From NCBI GenBank assembly GCA_902560245.1, contig CACELK010000005.1, forward strand, positions 1 to 64,000: DNA of 64,000 nt, in the 5' to 3' direction. The stretch is from an uncultured Pelagibacteraceae bacterium. Lineage in GTDB: Bacteria > Pseudomonadota > Alphaproteobacteria > Pelagibacterales > Pelagibacteraceae. A model generated the notes under the pieces. It searched no databases. It was not told where the DNA came from and worked only from the letters and a program-made list of their open reading frames with translations. Shown here piece by piece: positions 10,209 to 19,212 of the stretch. Within the stretch, counting starts at the first letter, position 1. Each line of letters begins with the position of its first letter. The position numbers were made by a program, and so were the translations under genes.

Positions 10209-10400
10209 CTAAAGAAAAAAAACTAAAATACTTCCAACAACAGCAATTATTACTAAAAGTATATTAACAGATTTTAAATATCTTTTAGTTTCTGGCTTAG
10301 CTTTATCCTTTGAAAAAGCTCCTGCTCCAAAAGAAATTACAAGATAAAAAAGTAAAACTAAAACGAGTATTGTGATTAAGATTCCAACTTTCCCGAGCAT
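10209..10400 (-). CDS. Small two-TM membrane protein, unknown
   Basis: 63-aa ORF with two hydrophobic stretches, between subunit-III-like gene and coxB. Confidence 0.6.
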   Translation of the reverse strand: MLGKVGILITILVLVLLFYLVISFGAGAFSKDKAKPETKRYLKSVNILLVIIAVVGSILVFFL

Positions 10401-10409
10401 AATATTGTT

Positions 10410-10475
10410 GATTATATTAGATTATTTTAATAATTTTTATGACATTTTGTCATAGGTAATTATATAATATTTCTT
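10410..10475 (+). promoter_or_regulatory. Predicted coxB promoter region with palindrome on the -35
   Basis: -35-like ATGACA (10439-10444), 18-bp spacer, TATAAT (10463-10468); palindrome TATGACA-ttt-TGTCATA (10438-10454). Confidence 0.5.
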
Positions 10476-10488
10476 CTATATAAACGTT

Positions 10489-11325
10489 ATGCATCCAGGT
10501 ATTATATTTTTTTTAGTCATTTTAGGCTCAATATTATTTCACATTTTTACGCCATGGTATTGGACAGATGTTGCCTCTAACTGGGGTGGCATGGATGATA
10601 CAATCACATTAACGTTCTGGATTGGCGGGGGTGTATTTGTAGCTGTATGTCTTTTCATGGTTTACTGTGTTTTCAAATTTTCTTACAAAGAAAATCGTAA
10701 AGCAGAATACAAACCTGAAGATAAGAAATTAGAAAAAATTTTAACTTGGGCAACAACTTTAGGTGTAGTTGCGCTTTTAGCGCCCGGTCTAGTTATCTGG
10801 AATAGTTATGTAAATGTTCCAAAAAATGCACTTGAGGTTGATGTGATGGCTTGGCAATGGGGATGGCAATATAGATTACCAGGCAAAGATGGCAAGTTAG
10901 GAACAACTCAAGTGGTAAATGTAAACGATAATAATCCATTTGGAATAAATTTGGATGATCCTTATGGCAAAGACGATGTAATGATTCAAAGTGATGTTTT
11001 AAATCTTGAAAACAACGTGCCAGTAAAAATATTATTAAGATCAGTGGATGTTCTACATAATTGGTATGTTCCACAGTTTAGAGCTAAAATGGATGCGGTT
11101 CCAGGCATTGTAACGTTTTATTGGTTTGAACCCAACAAGACTGGTGAATTTGAAGTTTTATGTGTAGAATATTGTGGCGTTGGACACTATGCAATGAGAG
11201 GTGGTGTCATAGTGCAAGAAACCCAAGAATATAATAAATGGTTAGATCAACAAGAGCTTTTCTCGGATTTAATAGCAAAACAAGAAAAAATGGAAACTGA
11301 AAAAACAAAATTGGTAAAAAAATAA
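10489..11325 (+). CDS. coxB: Cytochrome c oxidase subunit II
   Basis: MAWQWGWQYRLPG and CuA motif CVEYCGVGHYAM. Confidence 0.95.
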   Translation: MHPGIIFFLVILGSILFHIFTPWYWTDVASNWGGMDDTITLTFWIGGGVFVAVCLFMVYCVFKFSYKENRKAEYKPEDKKLEKILTWATTLGVVALLAPGLVIWNSYVNVPKNALEVDVMAWQWGWQYRLPGKDGKLGTTQVVNVNDNNPFGINLDDPYGKDDVMIQSDVLNLENNVPVKILLRSVDVLHNWYVPQFRAKMDAVPGIVTFYWFEPNKTGEFEVLCVEYCGVGHYAMRGGVIVQETQEYNKWLDQQELFSDLIAKQEKMETEKTKLVKK

Positions 11326-11362
11326 ATTAAATGGTAAATAAAAATATAAATAGGAAAAAATA

Positions 11363-13201
11363 ATGTCAGAAGATTATAACGATAATAAAACAATTCACGC
11401 TCAATCCTCAGAGACAATGGGTGGAGGAAGCGCAGGTGTAACTCCGGATATGGATTATGTGAGACCTGCTGAGATAGCAGACCAAGATTTATATCACGGA
11501 CACAGTTTTATTACTAAATGGATTTTTTGTCAGGACGCTAAAGTCATCGGAGTACAATATTTTCTTCTAGCTACTTTCACGGGAGTTGTTGGTCTTATTC
11601 TTTCATGGTTAATGCGTTTACAATTAGGATTTCCTGGTGCAGCGGGTTTTGTAACTGCAGAACATTATTATCAGTTCGTTACAATGCATGGAATGATAAT
11701 GGTTGTATATTTTTTAACAGCACTTTTCCTAGGAGGGTTTGGAAATTATTTAATTCCGTTAATGGTTGGAGCTAGAGATATGGTCTTTCCATATCTTAAC
11801 ATGGTAAGTTTTTGGTCTTTCTTTGTAGCTGTAGCTGTTTTAATGGCTAGCTTTTTTGTGCCAGGTGGACCAACTGGTGCTGGATGGACTTTGTACCCAC
11901 CTCAAACAATATTAGAGGGAACACCGGGATCTGGTGCGGGTATACTATTAATGTGTCTATCTCTAATTTTATTTGTTGCTGGTTTTACAATGGGTGGACT
12001 AAATTATTTAATCACTGTTTTACAAGCTCGAACTAGGGGTATGACTTTGATGAGAATGCCTTTAACAGTATGGGGTATTTTTACGGCTACTGTTTTGGCA
12101 ATGTTGGCATTCCCGGCTCTATTAGTTGGAGCCTTGATGATGAGTTTGGATAAAGTTCTTGGAACAAGTTTCTTTATGCCGACAATTTTAAAAGCAGGAG
12201 AAGTTTTAGAATATGGTGGAGGAAGCCCTATTCTTTTTCAACATTTATTTTGGTTCTTTGGACACCCAGAAGTGTACATTGTAGCTCTCCCAGCGTTTGG
12301 AATTATTTCAGATCTAATTTCTGTTCACGCAAGAAAAAATATTTTTGGTTATAGAATGATGGTATGGGCGATTGTAGGAATTGGTGCTTTAAGCTTTTTT
12401 GTATGGGCTCACCACATGTATGTTAGTGGAATGAATCCTTGGTTTGGTTTCTTTTTTGCAACAACAACACTAATCATTGCTGTTCCAACAGCTATGAAAG
12501 TCTATAACTGGATTTTAACTTTGTGGAGAGGCAACATAAGAATGAACACTGTTATGTTATGGTGTTTAGGTTTCATTGTTACCTTCGTTAATGGTGGAAT
12601 TACAGGTATTTTTTTAGGAAACGTCTCAGTTGATGTACCTTTATCTGATACTTATTTCGTTGTAGCTCATTTTCATATGGTAATGGGAATAGCTCCACTT
12701 ATGGTTATTATGGGTGCAGTTTATCACTGGTTTCCATTAGTAGCAGGAAGATTTTTAAGTGAAAAATTAGGTAAATGGCACTTTTGGTTAACTTTTTTAG
12801 GAGCATACTCGATTTATTTCCCAATGCATTATCTAGGATTTATTGGAGTTCCAAGAAGATATTATGAAATGTATGACAGCCCATATGTTACATCTGCTGT
12901 AGGGATGAATGAATTTATTAGTTTAGCTGCGTTCTTGGTAGGAGCGGCGCAATTTATTTTAATATACAATATTATAAAAACTTTAAAAACAGGTAAGCCT
13001 GCAGGGAAAAATCCATGGAAGGCAAACTCATTAGAATGGTTAACTCCTACAGTTCCACCTGAGCATGGTAACTGGGGTGATAGACTACCAGTAGTTCATA
13101 GATGGCCTTATGATTTTAGCGTTCCAGGAGCAAAAGATGATTATATAACTCAAACTACGCCTCCAAGCGAGGTTTCTAATACTGGAGTAGAAAAAACTTA
13201 A
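11363..13201 (+). CDS. coxA: Cytochrome c oxidase subunit I
   Basis: FWFFGHPEVYIVALP, WAHHMY, DTYFVVAHFHMVMG. Confidence 0.97.
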   Translation: MSEDYNDNKTIHAQSSETMGGGSAGVTPDMDYVRPAEIADQDLYHGHSFITKWIFCQDAKVIGVQYFLLATFTGVVGLILSWLMRLQLGFPGAAGFVTAEHYYQFVTMHGMIMVVYFLTALFLGGFGNYLIPLMVGARDMVFPYLNMVSFWSFFVAVAVLMASFFVPGGPTGAGWTLYPPQTILEGTPGSGAGILLMCLSLILFVAGFTMGGLNYLITVLQARTRGMTLMRMPLTVWGIFTATVLAMLAFPALLVGALMMSLDKVLGTSFFMPTILKAGEVLEYGGGSPILFQHLFWFFGHPEVYIVALPAFGIISDLISVHARKNIFGYRMMVWAIVGIGALSFFVWAHHMYVSGMNPWFGFFFATTTLIIAVPTAMKVYNWILTLWRGNIRMNTVMLWCLGFIVTFVNGGITGIFLGNVSVDVPLSDTYFVVAHFHMVMGIAPLMVIMGAVYHWFPLVAGRFLSEKLGKWHFWLTFLGAYSIYFPMHYLGFIGVPRRYYEMYDSPYVTSAVGMNEFISLAAFLVGAAQFILIYNIIKTLKTGKPAGKNPWKANSLEWLTPTVPPEHGNWGDRLPVVHRWPYDFSVPGAKDDYITQTTPPSEVSNTGVEKT

Positions 13202-13210
13202 AGGCATTAA

Positions 13211-13921
13211 ATGTCAGAGCCAAAAATAGAAGGAATAGAATTAAAACCCGGATTTAAGGGTATGGCTGAAGATACGGGCTCTGATCAAACAATGTTCAAA
13301 GGTGTTCATTGGGGAAAAGCAATGATGTGGATCTTTTTATTAAGCGACACATTTATTTTTAGTTGTTTTCTAATTGCATACATGAAGGGTAGAGGATCTA
13401 CCCCAGTAGAATGGCCAAATCCTAGTGAAGTCTTTGCCCTTGATGCATTTGGAGTTCCAGTTCCTTTATTATTAATTGCAATAATGACATTCGTTTTAAT
13501 CACTAGTAGTGGAACAATGGCTTTGGCAGTCAAATATGGTTATGAAAAAAATAGAAAAATGTGCGGTTGGTTAGTTTTGGCAACGGCTATTGGTGGATTA
13601 ACATTTGTGGGAATGCAAGCTTTTGAGTGGTCTAAACTTATTCATGAAGGAGTTAGACCTTGGGAAAATCCATTTGGTGCTGCTCAATTTGGATCATTCT
13701 TTTTTATGATAACAGGATTTCATGGAACGCACGTATCTATAGGAGTTATATTTTTATTTATTTATGCATATAAAGTCTTTGCTGGACATTATGATCAACA
13801 AAAAAGAGGTTGGTTTACATCGATGAAGGGTGATTATGTTGAGATAGAGATATTAGGCCTTTATTGGCATTTTGTTGATCTAGTTTGGGTATTTATTTTT
13901 GCATTTTTTTATTTATGGTAA
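13211..13921 (+). CDS. coxC: Cytochrome c oxidase subunit III
   Basis: FFFMITGFHGTHVSIGVIFLF and LGLYWHFVDLVWVFIFAFFYLW. Confidence 0.95.
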   Translation: MSEPKIEGIELKPGFKGMAEDTGSDQTMFKGVHWGKAMMWIFLLSDTFIFSCFLIAYMKGRGSTPVEWPNPSEVFALDAFGVPVPLLLIAIMTFVLITSSGTMALAVKYGYEKNRKMCGWLVLATAIGGLTFVGMQAFEWSKLIHEGVRPWENPFGAAQFGSFFFMITGFHGTHVSIGVIFLFIYAYKVFAGHYDQQKRGWFTSMKGDYVEIEILGLYWHFVDLVWVFIFAFFYLW

Positions 13922-13929
13922 GATAATTT

Positions 13930-14265
13930 ATGAGTAATACAGATAAAAAAGAACAGACTTCAACACATAAAATAGGCATATATCTCTGGATATGGGGCCT
14001 TCTATTCGTACTAAGTTTTTTTTCTTACATGGTAGACTGGTATCAATTTCAAGGAATGCTTAGATGGTCTTTAATTTTATTTTTTATGTTTCTTAAAGCT
14101 GGATTAATAATGGCATTTTTTATGCATTTATTTTGGGAGAGATATGCATTAGTAAATGTCCTTTTGTGGCCCATGACTGCAATAGCGTGTTTTATATTCT
14201 TAATGGTTGCTGAATTTAAGTATACATTGTTTACAAGGTTATTTTATTTTTTTGTTGGAGGATAA
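13930..14265 (+). CDS. Cytochrome c oxidase subunit IV-like protein
   Basis: 111-aa three-TM ORF with FFMFLKAGLIMAFFMHLFWER, prokaryotic COX4 pattern; in cox operon. Confidence 0.8.
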   Translation: MSNTDKKEQTSTHKIGIYLWIWGLLFVLSFFSYMVDWYQFQGMLRWSLILFFMFLKAGLIMAFFMHLFWERYALVNVLLWPMTAIACFIFLMVAEFKYTLFTRLFYFFVGG

Positions 14266-14268
14266 ATT

Positions 14269-14532
14269 ATGGATGGTTACACTATATTAGCTGGCTTATT
14301 ATTTTTCTTTATTTTTTTTATTTATATAACTTGGTTTGGATTTTCCATAAAAGTTGAAAATGAGAAAAATCAAGGCAAAGAAATAAAAATAAACCCTTAC
14401 GATAATTTACCATTCCATAGAAAGCTGATAGACAAAAAAAACAGCAAAGTTGAAATATTCGACTTAGGAAATCATATACTTATTATTGGTATGATATTGT
14501 TGGTCGTATTTGTTTCAATGAATGTGGATTAA
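14269..14532 (+). CDS. Small membrane protein of the cox operon, unknown
   Basis: 87-aa ORF with N- and C-terminal TM segments, 3 bp after subunit IV gene and 2 bp before ctaB. Confidence 0.65.
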   Translation: MDGYTILAGLLFFFIFFIYITWFGFSIKVENEKNQGKEIKINPYDNLPFHRKLIDKKNSKVEIFDLGNHILIIGMILLVVFVSMNVD

Positions 14533-14534
14533 AA

Positions 14535-15446
14535 TTGTCTATTGAAACATTAAAAAACCAAGTCTCTTCATTTAACTTTCCGAGTTATTTCAAATCATTA
14601 TTATTGTTAATGAAGCCAAGAGTAATGTCGTTGGTAATATTTACATGTGCGGTTGGCTTATTAACTTCACCAAATACTATTCCAATCACTAATGCATTAA
14701 TAAGCATCTTTTTTGTAACTATAGGTGCCGGTGCTGCAGGAGCATTAAACATGTGGTATGAGGCAGACCTAGATAAACTTATGGCAAGAACATGTCTAAG
14801 ACCTATACCAACAGGAAAAATTAACAGAGATCATGCTTTAATATTTGGAATTGTTTTATCTTTAATATCTGTTTGTGGCCTTTACTATTTTTCAAATTTT
14901 TTATCAGCAGTTCTATTATTTATAACTATAGCTTTTTATCTATTCGTTTATACAATTTGGTTAAAGAGAAAAACTCCACAAAATATTGTAATAGGAGGGG
15001 CTTCTGGTGCCTTGCCACCAGTCATTGGCTGGACTATCGCAACTAACTCTTTGACTTTTGAGCCTATCACGTTTTTTCTAATTATTTTTTATTGGACTCC
15101 CTCTCATTTTTGGGCACTAAGTCTTTACAAAGCTGAAGACTATCAAAAAGCAAACATTCCGATGCTTCCAATTACAAATGGAATAGAAGAAACAAAGAAA
15201 AAAATTTTTGTTTATTCTTTATTTATGTTGCCAATAGTTTTGGTCCCATATTTTATAGGTTTTGTAGGAGAAGTTTTTTTAGGGGTATCACTACTACTTA
15301 CCATTTATTATAATTTTATTTGTTATGATCTTTTTAAATATAAAAAAAATGAATTTGATCTAAAAAAGGCAAAAAAAGTCTTTGGATATTCAATTTTATA
15401 TTTATTTTTAATTTTTGTATTATTCTTAGTAGACAGTTTAATTTAA
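14535..15446 (+). CDS. ctaB: Protoheme IX farnesyltransferase (heme O synthase)
   Basis: TTG start; NMWYEADLDKLMARTCLRPIPTGKI and WTPSHFWALSLYKAEDY. Confidence 0.95.
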   Translation: MSIETLKNQVSSFNFPSYFKSLLLLMKPRVMSLVIFTCAVGLLTSPNTIPITNALISIFFVTIGAGAAGALNMWYEADLDKLMARTCLRPIPTGKINRDHALIFGIVLSLISVCGLYYFSNFLSAVLLFITIAFYLFVYTIWLKRKTPQNIVIGGASGALPPVIGWTIATNSLTFEPITFFLIIFYWTPSHFWALSLYKAEDYQKANIPMLPITNGIEETKKKIFVYSLFMLPIVLVPYFIGFVGEVFLGVSLLLTIYYNFICYDLFKYKKNEFDLKKAKKVFGYSILYLFLIFVLFLVDSLI

Positions 15447-15470
15447 GGATTGAACCTCAAAAAAATTACG

Positions 15471-15494
15471 CTAGAGTGTTTATGAATACCCTAG
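15471..15494 (+). promoter_or_regulatory. Hairpin abutting the thrC start codon
   Basis: CTAGAGTGTTTATGAATACCCTAG folds as CTAG-a-GTGTT / AATAC-c-CTAG (one A.C mismatch, one G.U pair); ATG of thrC begins at 15495. Confidence 0.4.
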
Positions 15495-16862
15495 ATGAAA
15501 TATATAAGCACAAGAAGTAAAGAAAAAGAATACAGCTTTGGAGAAGTTTTTATAAAAGGTCTTGCTGATGATGGAGGTCTTTATATTCCAAAATCAGTAA
15601 AAAAATATACTAAAGAAGAATTATCAAATCTCAAAAATTTAAATTATAATGAATTATCTACCGAAATAATAAATCAATTTTCAGCTGATTTTATTTCAAA
15701 AAAAGAGCTTTTATCTTTAATTAAAAAATCGTACTCAACATTTAGAGAAAAAGAAGTAGTTAAACTTTCAATTGTTGGAAAAATACAATTATTAGAATTA
15801 TTTCACGGCCCAACATTGGCATTTAAAGATGTTGCAATGCAATTTATTGGCAATTTGTATGAATATTATCTAAGTAAAAATGACAAAAAGTTAAATATAG
15901 TGGTTGCAACATCTGGAGATACAGGCGCAGCTGCAATAGATGCAATTAAAGGAAAAGCTAATTTAAATATATTTGTCCTACATCCGAATAATAGAATTTC
16001 TTCTATACAAAGAAAAATAATGACTACAGTAGAAGACGATAATGTTTTCAATATTGCAATAGATGGAAATTTTGACGATTGTCAAAATATTGTAAAACAA
16101 ATGTTCTCTGACCTTGAATTTTCCAAATCTATAAATATGTCAGGAGTTAACTCAATAAATTGGGCAAGAATTATAGCCCAAGCAGTATATTATTTTTATT
16201 CATATTTTAAATTAGGGAAAGAGACAATTTCTTTTTCAGTTCCAACAGGAAATTTTGGAGACGTTTTTGCAGGTTACCTCGCAAAGAAAATGGGATTACC
16301 AATTAATAAATTAATTGTTGCAACAAATGAAAATGATATTTTGCATAGAGCAATCTCAAAAGGAGAATATATTTCAAAAAAAGTTAAAGAAACATTGTCG
16401 CCAAGTATGGACATTCAGCTTGCCAGCAATTTTGAAAGATTAATTTACTATGTAAATAATTCTAACTCAGAAAAAACAGCAGAAATTATGGAAAAAATTA
16501 AGCAAAATTCTTATCAAATAGAAAAGAACAATTTGGATATAATTCAAAAAGATTTTTTGTCTGAAAGTTGTAATGAACAAGAAACGTTAGACATTATTAA
16601 AAAAAATTATGAAAAAAATAATATAATATTAGATCCACATACAGCAGTTGGAGTAGGGGCTGCAAAAAAACTATCTTTTAATGACTGTGTAGTTTTATCA
16701 ACAGCACATCCAAGTAAATTTCCAGATGCTACAAATAATGCAATAAAAAACCATGAAAAATTACCTAAAGAACTTCAGCATGTGATTGATAAAAAAGAAA
16801 ATTTTCAAGTGTTAAAAAATAGCACAGAAGATGTAAAAAACTTTATTAAAAGCAAATTATAA
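15495..16862 (+). CDS. thrC: Threonine synthase
   Basis: FHGPTLAFKDVAMQF, VATSGDTGAAAI, SVPTGNFGDVFAGY. Confidence 0.97.
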   Translation: MKYISTRSKEKEYSFGEVFIKGLADDGGLYIPKSVKKYTKEELSNLKNLNYNELSTEIINQFSADFISKKELLSLIKKSYSTFREKEVVKLSIVGKIQLLELFHGPTLAFKDVAMQFIGNLYEYYLSKNDKKLNIVVATSGDTGAAAIDAIKGKANLNIFVLHPNNRISSIQRKIMTTVEDDNVFNIAIDGNFDDCQNIVKQMFSDLEFSKSINMSGVNSINWARIIAQAVYYFYSYFKLGKETISFSVPTGNFGDVFAGYLAKKMGLPINKLIVATNENDILHRAISKGEYISKKVKETLSPSMDIQLASNFERLIYYVNNSNSEKTAEIMEKIKQNSYQIEKNNLDIIQKDFLSESCNEQETLDIIKKNYEKNNIILDPHTAVGVGAAKKLSFNDCVVLSTAHPSKFPDATNNAIKNHEKLPKELQHVIDKKENFQVLKNSTEDVKNFIKSKL

Positions 16863-17279
16863 TTTCGAAGCTTCTCTAGCAATTAAATCAACTTCATTAT
16901 TTAATTTGTCAACAGAATGTGCTTTCACCCAATTCCAACTTATTTCAAATTCATTAGTTAAAAGATCCAATTCTGTCCATAGTTCTTTATTTTTAACTTC
17001 CTGTTTGTTTTTTGTTTTCCATCCATTTTTTTTCCAATTATGGATCCACTCTGTTATTCCTATCTTTACATATTTAGAATCTGTAAAAATTTGAACTTTA
17101 CTTCCTTTAGGAATCTTTTTTAATGCTTCAATAGGGGCAAGAAGCTCCATTTGATTGTTTGTAGTGTTTTTTTTACTTCCCTTTATCTGAGTTTTTTTTC
17201 CATTATTAATAATTATTGCGGCCCATCCACCATTTCCTGGATTCTCTAAACAAGAGCCATCTGTATAAATTTTAATCAT
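16857..17279 (-). CDS. rnhA: Ribonuclease HI
   Basis: IYTDGSCLENPGNGGWAAII, TNNQMELLAPIEAL, TDSKYV. Confidence 0.97.
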   Translation of the reverse strand: MIKIYTDGSCLENPGNGGWAAIIINNGKKTQIKGSKKNTTNNQMELLAPIEALKKIPKGSKVQIFTDSKYVKIGITEWIHNWKKNGWKTKNKQEVKNKELWTELDLLTNEFEISWNWVKAHSVDKLNNEVDLIAREASKL

Positions 17280-18259
17280 TAATTTATATATTGTTTAAAA
17301 CTTTTAATATTTCTATGAAAGTTTAGTTTTTGAAAATATTCCTTTGGATCTTTAATTTTAATTACCGCATTTTTTGGGGTATTCAAATAATCATACGATC
17401 TTGTTAAAAGATATCTTAAAGCGGACCCTCTACATAACAGTGCAAATGATAACTTTTCTTTATTTGTTAATTTTCTAATTGTTTCATAGCCTTTAATTAG
17501 ATTTTTGGATTTTTTTTTATCTAATATGAATTGGCTTTTTCTTTTTGTAAAACATAACGCGTTAATACAAGTTGCTATCTCGTATGATAAAAAATCATTA
17601 GAGGAAAAATAAAAATCAATAAAACCATAAAATTTATTTTTATTGAAAAAAATATTATCAATAAAAATATCACAATGAATGATTCCATTAGGAAGATTTT
17701 TTGGCCAATTTTTTTTAATATTCTTTAATTCATCCACCATTATCTGTTTAAAATTTTTTGAAAGTCTATTAATTCTATTGTCTATTTTAGACAATAATCT
17801 AGGCCATGAGTTTACCGATAATGTGTTCTTTCTGTAAAATTTTAATTTTATTGAAATTTTATGAAACCTTGCAATATTTTTACCTACAGTAAAACAGTCT
17901 TTTGCGTTTAATTGTTTTTTATCTTTTCCTTTAAGAAATGAAACGATGCACGCATTTTTATTTTTCAATTTAAAAATATAATTTCCTTTTTTATTTTTAA
18001 TTGGACAAGGACATTTTATTTTTGATTTAGAAAGTTTAGCCATTAATTTTGTAAAAAAAATTAGGTCTTTATATTTGCAACCACCGTGAATTCTTTTTTC
18101 AAAAATTGTTAAAATATATCTTTGATTTTTAGTAACGATTAAAAAGTTTGTATTTTCAATACCTTTTTTTATACCTTGAAAATTTTCTATTTTTCCTAAA
18201 TTAAATTGATTTTCAATATAAGAAATATCCTTATTATTTATCTTAGTAAAAACAGCCAT
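17279..18259 (-). CDS. thrB: Homoserine kinase (APH-fold type)
   Basis: GIENTNFLI, NGIIHCDIFIDNIFF, FIDFYFSSNDFLSYEIA; ispH-thrB-rnhA synteny. Confidence 0.92.
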   Translation of the reverse strand: MAVFTKINNKDISYIENQFNLGKIENFQGIKKGIENTNFLIVTKNQRYILTIFEKRIHGGCKYKDLIFFTKLMAKLSKSKIKCPCPIKNKKGNYIFKLKNKNACIVSFLKGKDKKQLNAKDCFTVGKNIARFHKISIKLKFYRKNTLSVNSWPRLLSKIDNRINRLSKNFKQIMVDELKNIKKNWPKNLPNGIIHCDIFIDNIFFNKNKFYGFIDFYFSSNDFLSYEIATCINALCFTKRKSQFILDKKKSKNLIKGYETIRKLTNKEKLSFALLCRGSALRYLLTRSYDYLNTPKNAVIKIKDPKEYFQKLNFHRNIKSFKQYIN

Positions 18260-19212
18260 TAGTTTAATTTTCCAGGAATTTTAAATGTTACATCTTCTTT
18301 TATAATTTCAACTTCTTCAATTTTAAGTTTAAATTCTTTTTTTAAGCTATTGATAAAATTTTCAACTAATACATCAGGCGCAGAAGCTCCTGAAGAAATA
18401 CCAATTGTTGAGCACTTTGAAATTTTTTCAAACGGAATATTACTTTCTGAGTGGATTAAAACAGAATCTGGACATCCAGAATTTTTTGCAACTTCAACTA
18501 ATCTGACTGAATTTGAAGAGTTTCTACTACCAATGACGAAAAACATTTCACATTTATTAGAAATTTTTTTGACAGCTGCTTGTCTATTGGTTGTTGCATA
18601 GCAAATGTCTTCTTTTTTTGGTTCTTTTATTTTTGGAAACTTGCTTTTGAGTTCACTTATAATTTCTTTTGTATCATCCACAGAAAGAGTTGTTTGTGTA
18701 ATAAAAGCTAGATTTTTTTTTTTTCCTTTATCAAATTTTTTAACATCATCAATACTTTCAACTAAATCGATACTATCTTTTGGAATTTGCCCCATAGTTC
18801 CAATTACTTCTGGATGGTTTTTATGCCCTATTAATATTATATGCGATCCTGATTTATATAAATTTTCTGCCTCGCGATGAACTTTGGACACTAAAGGACA
18901 CGTAGCATCCACAAACTCCATTTTCAAATTTAAAGCTTCTTGTGGAACAGACTTTGGAACACCATGAGCTGAAAAAATTACTGGACGAGATTTATCTTTT
19001 ATTTCATTTAACTCCTCAACGAAGATTGCACCAATTTTTTTTAGACTTTCAACAACATGTTTATTATGTACAATTTCGTGCCTAACGTAGACAGGACTTC
19101 CATATTTTTTAATACTTTTTTTAACTATCTCTATAGCTCTGTCGACACCAGCACAAAAACCTCTTGGTGAAGCTAGTAAAACTTTGAGTTCTTTATTTTT
19201 CATTTTTTTCAA
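18259..19212 (-). CDS. ispH: 4-hydroxy-3-methylbut-2-enyl diphosphate reductase
   Basis: VLLASPRGFCAGVDRAIEIV, VRHEIVHNKHVV, VDATCPLVSKVH. Confidence 0.97.
   Translation of the reverse strand: MKKMKNKELKVLLASPRGFCAGVDRAIEIVKKSIKKYGSPVYVRHEIVHNKHVVESLKKIGAIFVEELNEIKDKSRPVIFSAHGVPKSVPQEALNLKMEFVDATCPLVSKVHREAENLYKSGSHIILIGHKNHPEVIGTMGQIPKDSIDLVESIDDVKKFDKGKKKNLAFITQTTLSVDDTKEIISELKSKFPKIKEPKKEDICYATTNRQAAVKKISNKCEMFFVIGSRNSSNSVRLVEVAKNSGCPDSVLIHSESNIPFEKISKCSTIGISSGASAPDVLVENFINSLKKEFKLKIEEVEIIKEDVTFKIPGKLN

Noticed and set aside
10793-11074. 93-aa minus-strand ORF inside coxB
   Set aside because: Antisense shadow of a well supported gene, no recognisable motif
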